From JACMLD01 sp039915085 (lineage in GTDB: Bacteria > Bacteroidota > Bacteroidia > Chitinophagales > Chitinophagaceae), in assembly GCA_039915085.1 (NCBI GenBank), contig JBDSOC010000083.1, positions 1 to 6,235 of the forward strand: DNA of 6,235 nt. The letters are read 5' to 3'. Below the pieces are notes generated by a model that had not been told where the DNA came from, ran no database searches, and worked only from the letters and a program-made list of their open reading frames with translations. Numbering within the stretch: position 1 is the stretch's first letter; every line of letters starts with the position of its first letter. Shown here piece after piece: positions 5,817-6,235 of this stretch. The position numbers and the translations under genes were made by a program.

Positions 5817-6235
5817 CTAATGACCGGTTTCATCCTTTGTAAATGGATTACTATACATTTTATTATTACAAACTGAAGTGTCAGACAGGCTGAGCAGAAA
5901 ATCAATCAAATCTTTCTTTTCCTGCCCATTGATTACAAACCCACTTATAAGCGGGCTTTTATAAGGATTTTTTCTACCATCACCCTTGTTAAGGGGAGTT
6001 AGAATATTCCGGCCCCCGCTTTCATATATATTAATAACGTCTTCAAGGCTGGCCGCAGTTCCATCATGCAGGTAAGGTGCTGTAAATGCGAGGTTACGTA
6101 ATGCAGGCACCAGGTATTTGCCCATATCTCCAGGCTGTTTTGTAAACTCGAATAATCCGCAGTCGTTTGCCGGATAGGCACCCATACTATTAATATTGTA
6201 CAACCCTGTATTTTGGTAATAGGCCTTATTTCCCC
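5817..6235 (-). CDS. Di-heme cytochrome c peroxidase/MauG-superfamily enzyme, MbnH-like, C-terminal part (runs off right edge)
   Basis: The C-terminal 138 residues of a periplasmic di-heme c-type enzyme. The frame is open from the right edge to TAG at 5817-5819, so the start and both CXXCH heme sites lie outside the window. A TTG at 6203-6201 is internal, not the start, because clear family sequence precedes it (NKAYYQNTGLYNI). Diagnostic motifs are GAYPAND, GDMGKYLVPALRNLAFTAPY followed by LHDGTAASLEDVINIYESGG, SPLISGFVINGQEKKDLIDF with LLSLSD, and a short tail with SNPF. LRNxAxTxPYxHDG is the hallmark of the second-heme half of bacterial cytochrome c peroxidases and MauG. The DMG motif, the GF-x8-DL-x2-FL-x-SL-[ST]D ending and the NPF tail are what I associate with the MbnH branch. 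MbnH enzymes oxidise a tryptophan of a partner (MbnP) to make a copper site, as known for methanotroph proteins; whether this one is such an enzyme or a peroxide-reducing enzyme is open. The next gene downstream starts 491 bases away with its own promoter. Confidence 0.85.
   Translation of the reverse strand, partial: GNKAYYQNTGLYNINSMGAYPANDCGLFEFTKQPGDMGKYLVPALRNLAFTAPYLHDGTAASLEDVINIYESGGRNILTPLNKGDGRKNPYKSPLISGFVINGQEKKDLIDFLLSLSDTSVCNNKMYSNPFTKDETGH

Noticed and set aside
6001..6203. TTG at 6203 as a start codon for a 128-residue small protein
   Set aside because: The frame is open to the window edge and the ten codons before the TTG continue the peroxidase family sequence, so the gene is a partial larger one.
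1..6235. tRNA or rRNA genes, CRISPR array, insertion sequence or riboswitch
   Set aside because: Reading both strands showed no tRNA-like arms, no regularly spaced direct repeats, no transposase and no recognised riboswitch core.

Overview
The window looks like a chromosomal segment from a Bacteroidota bacterium, most likely near Chitinophagaceae. The evidence is a C-terminal type IX secretion (T9SS) sorting domain, a TonB-dependent receptor with an N-terminal carboxypeptidase-regulatory-like domain, start codons with no Shine-Dalgarno sequence, and a promoter element of the Bacteroidota type (TAnnTTTG). The genus is not determinable by eye.

Layout from left to right: (1) positions 1-965, minus strand, the N-terminal 321 residues of a TonB-dependent outer-membrane receptor that runs off the left edge; (2) 966-1106, a divergent promoter region; (3) 1107-2039, plus strand, a complete purC (SAICAR synthase); (4) 2040-2310, a convergent intergenic region with a strong hairpin terminator for the minus-strand gene beyond it; (5) 2311-5325, minus strand, a 1004-residue secreted modular protein (signal peptide, SdrD/Cna-B-like domain, a long probably beta-propeller region, second SdrD/Cna-B-like domain, fibronectin-III-like domain, T9SS sorting domain); (6) 5326-5816, a 491-base non-coding stretch with a good promoter and several short inverted repeats; (7) 5817-6235, minus strand, the C-terminal 138 residues of a di-heme cytochrome c peroxidase/MauG-superfamily enzyme that most resembles the MbnH branch and runs off the right edge.

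Three of the four genes act at or outside the inner membrane: a transporter, a secreted or surface-anchored protein and a periplasmic redox enzyme. purC is a housekeeping purine gene standing alone between them in the opposite orientation. The spacing and separate promoter or terminator signals suggest that each gene is its own transcription unit. No mobile element, CRISPR array, tRNA or rRNA was seen. I did not find a convincing new system. The points most worth following are the MbnH-like enzyme and whatever lies upstream of it outside the window, the uncharacterised middle of the 1004-residue protein, and the competing hairpins downstream of purC.
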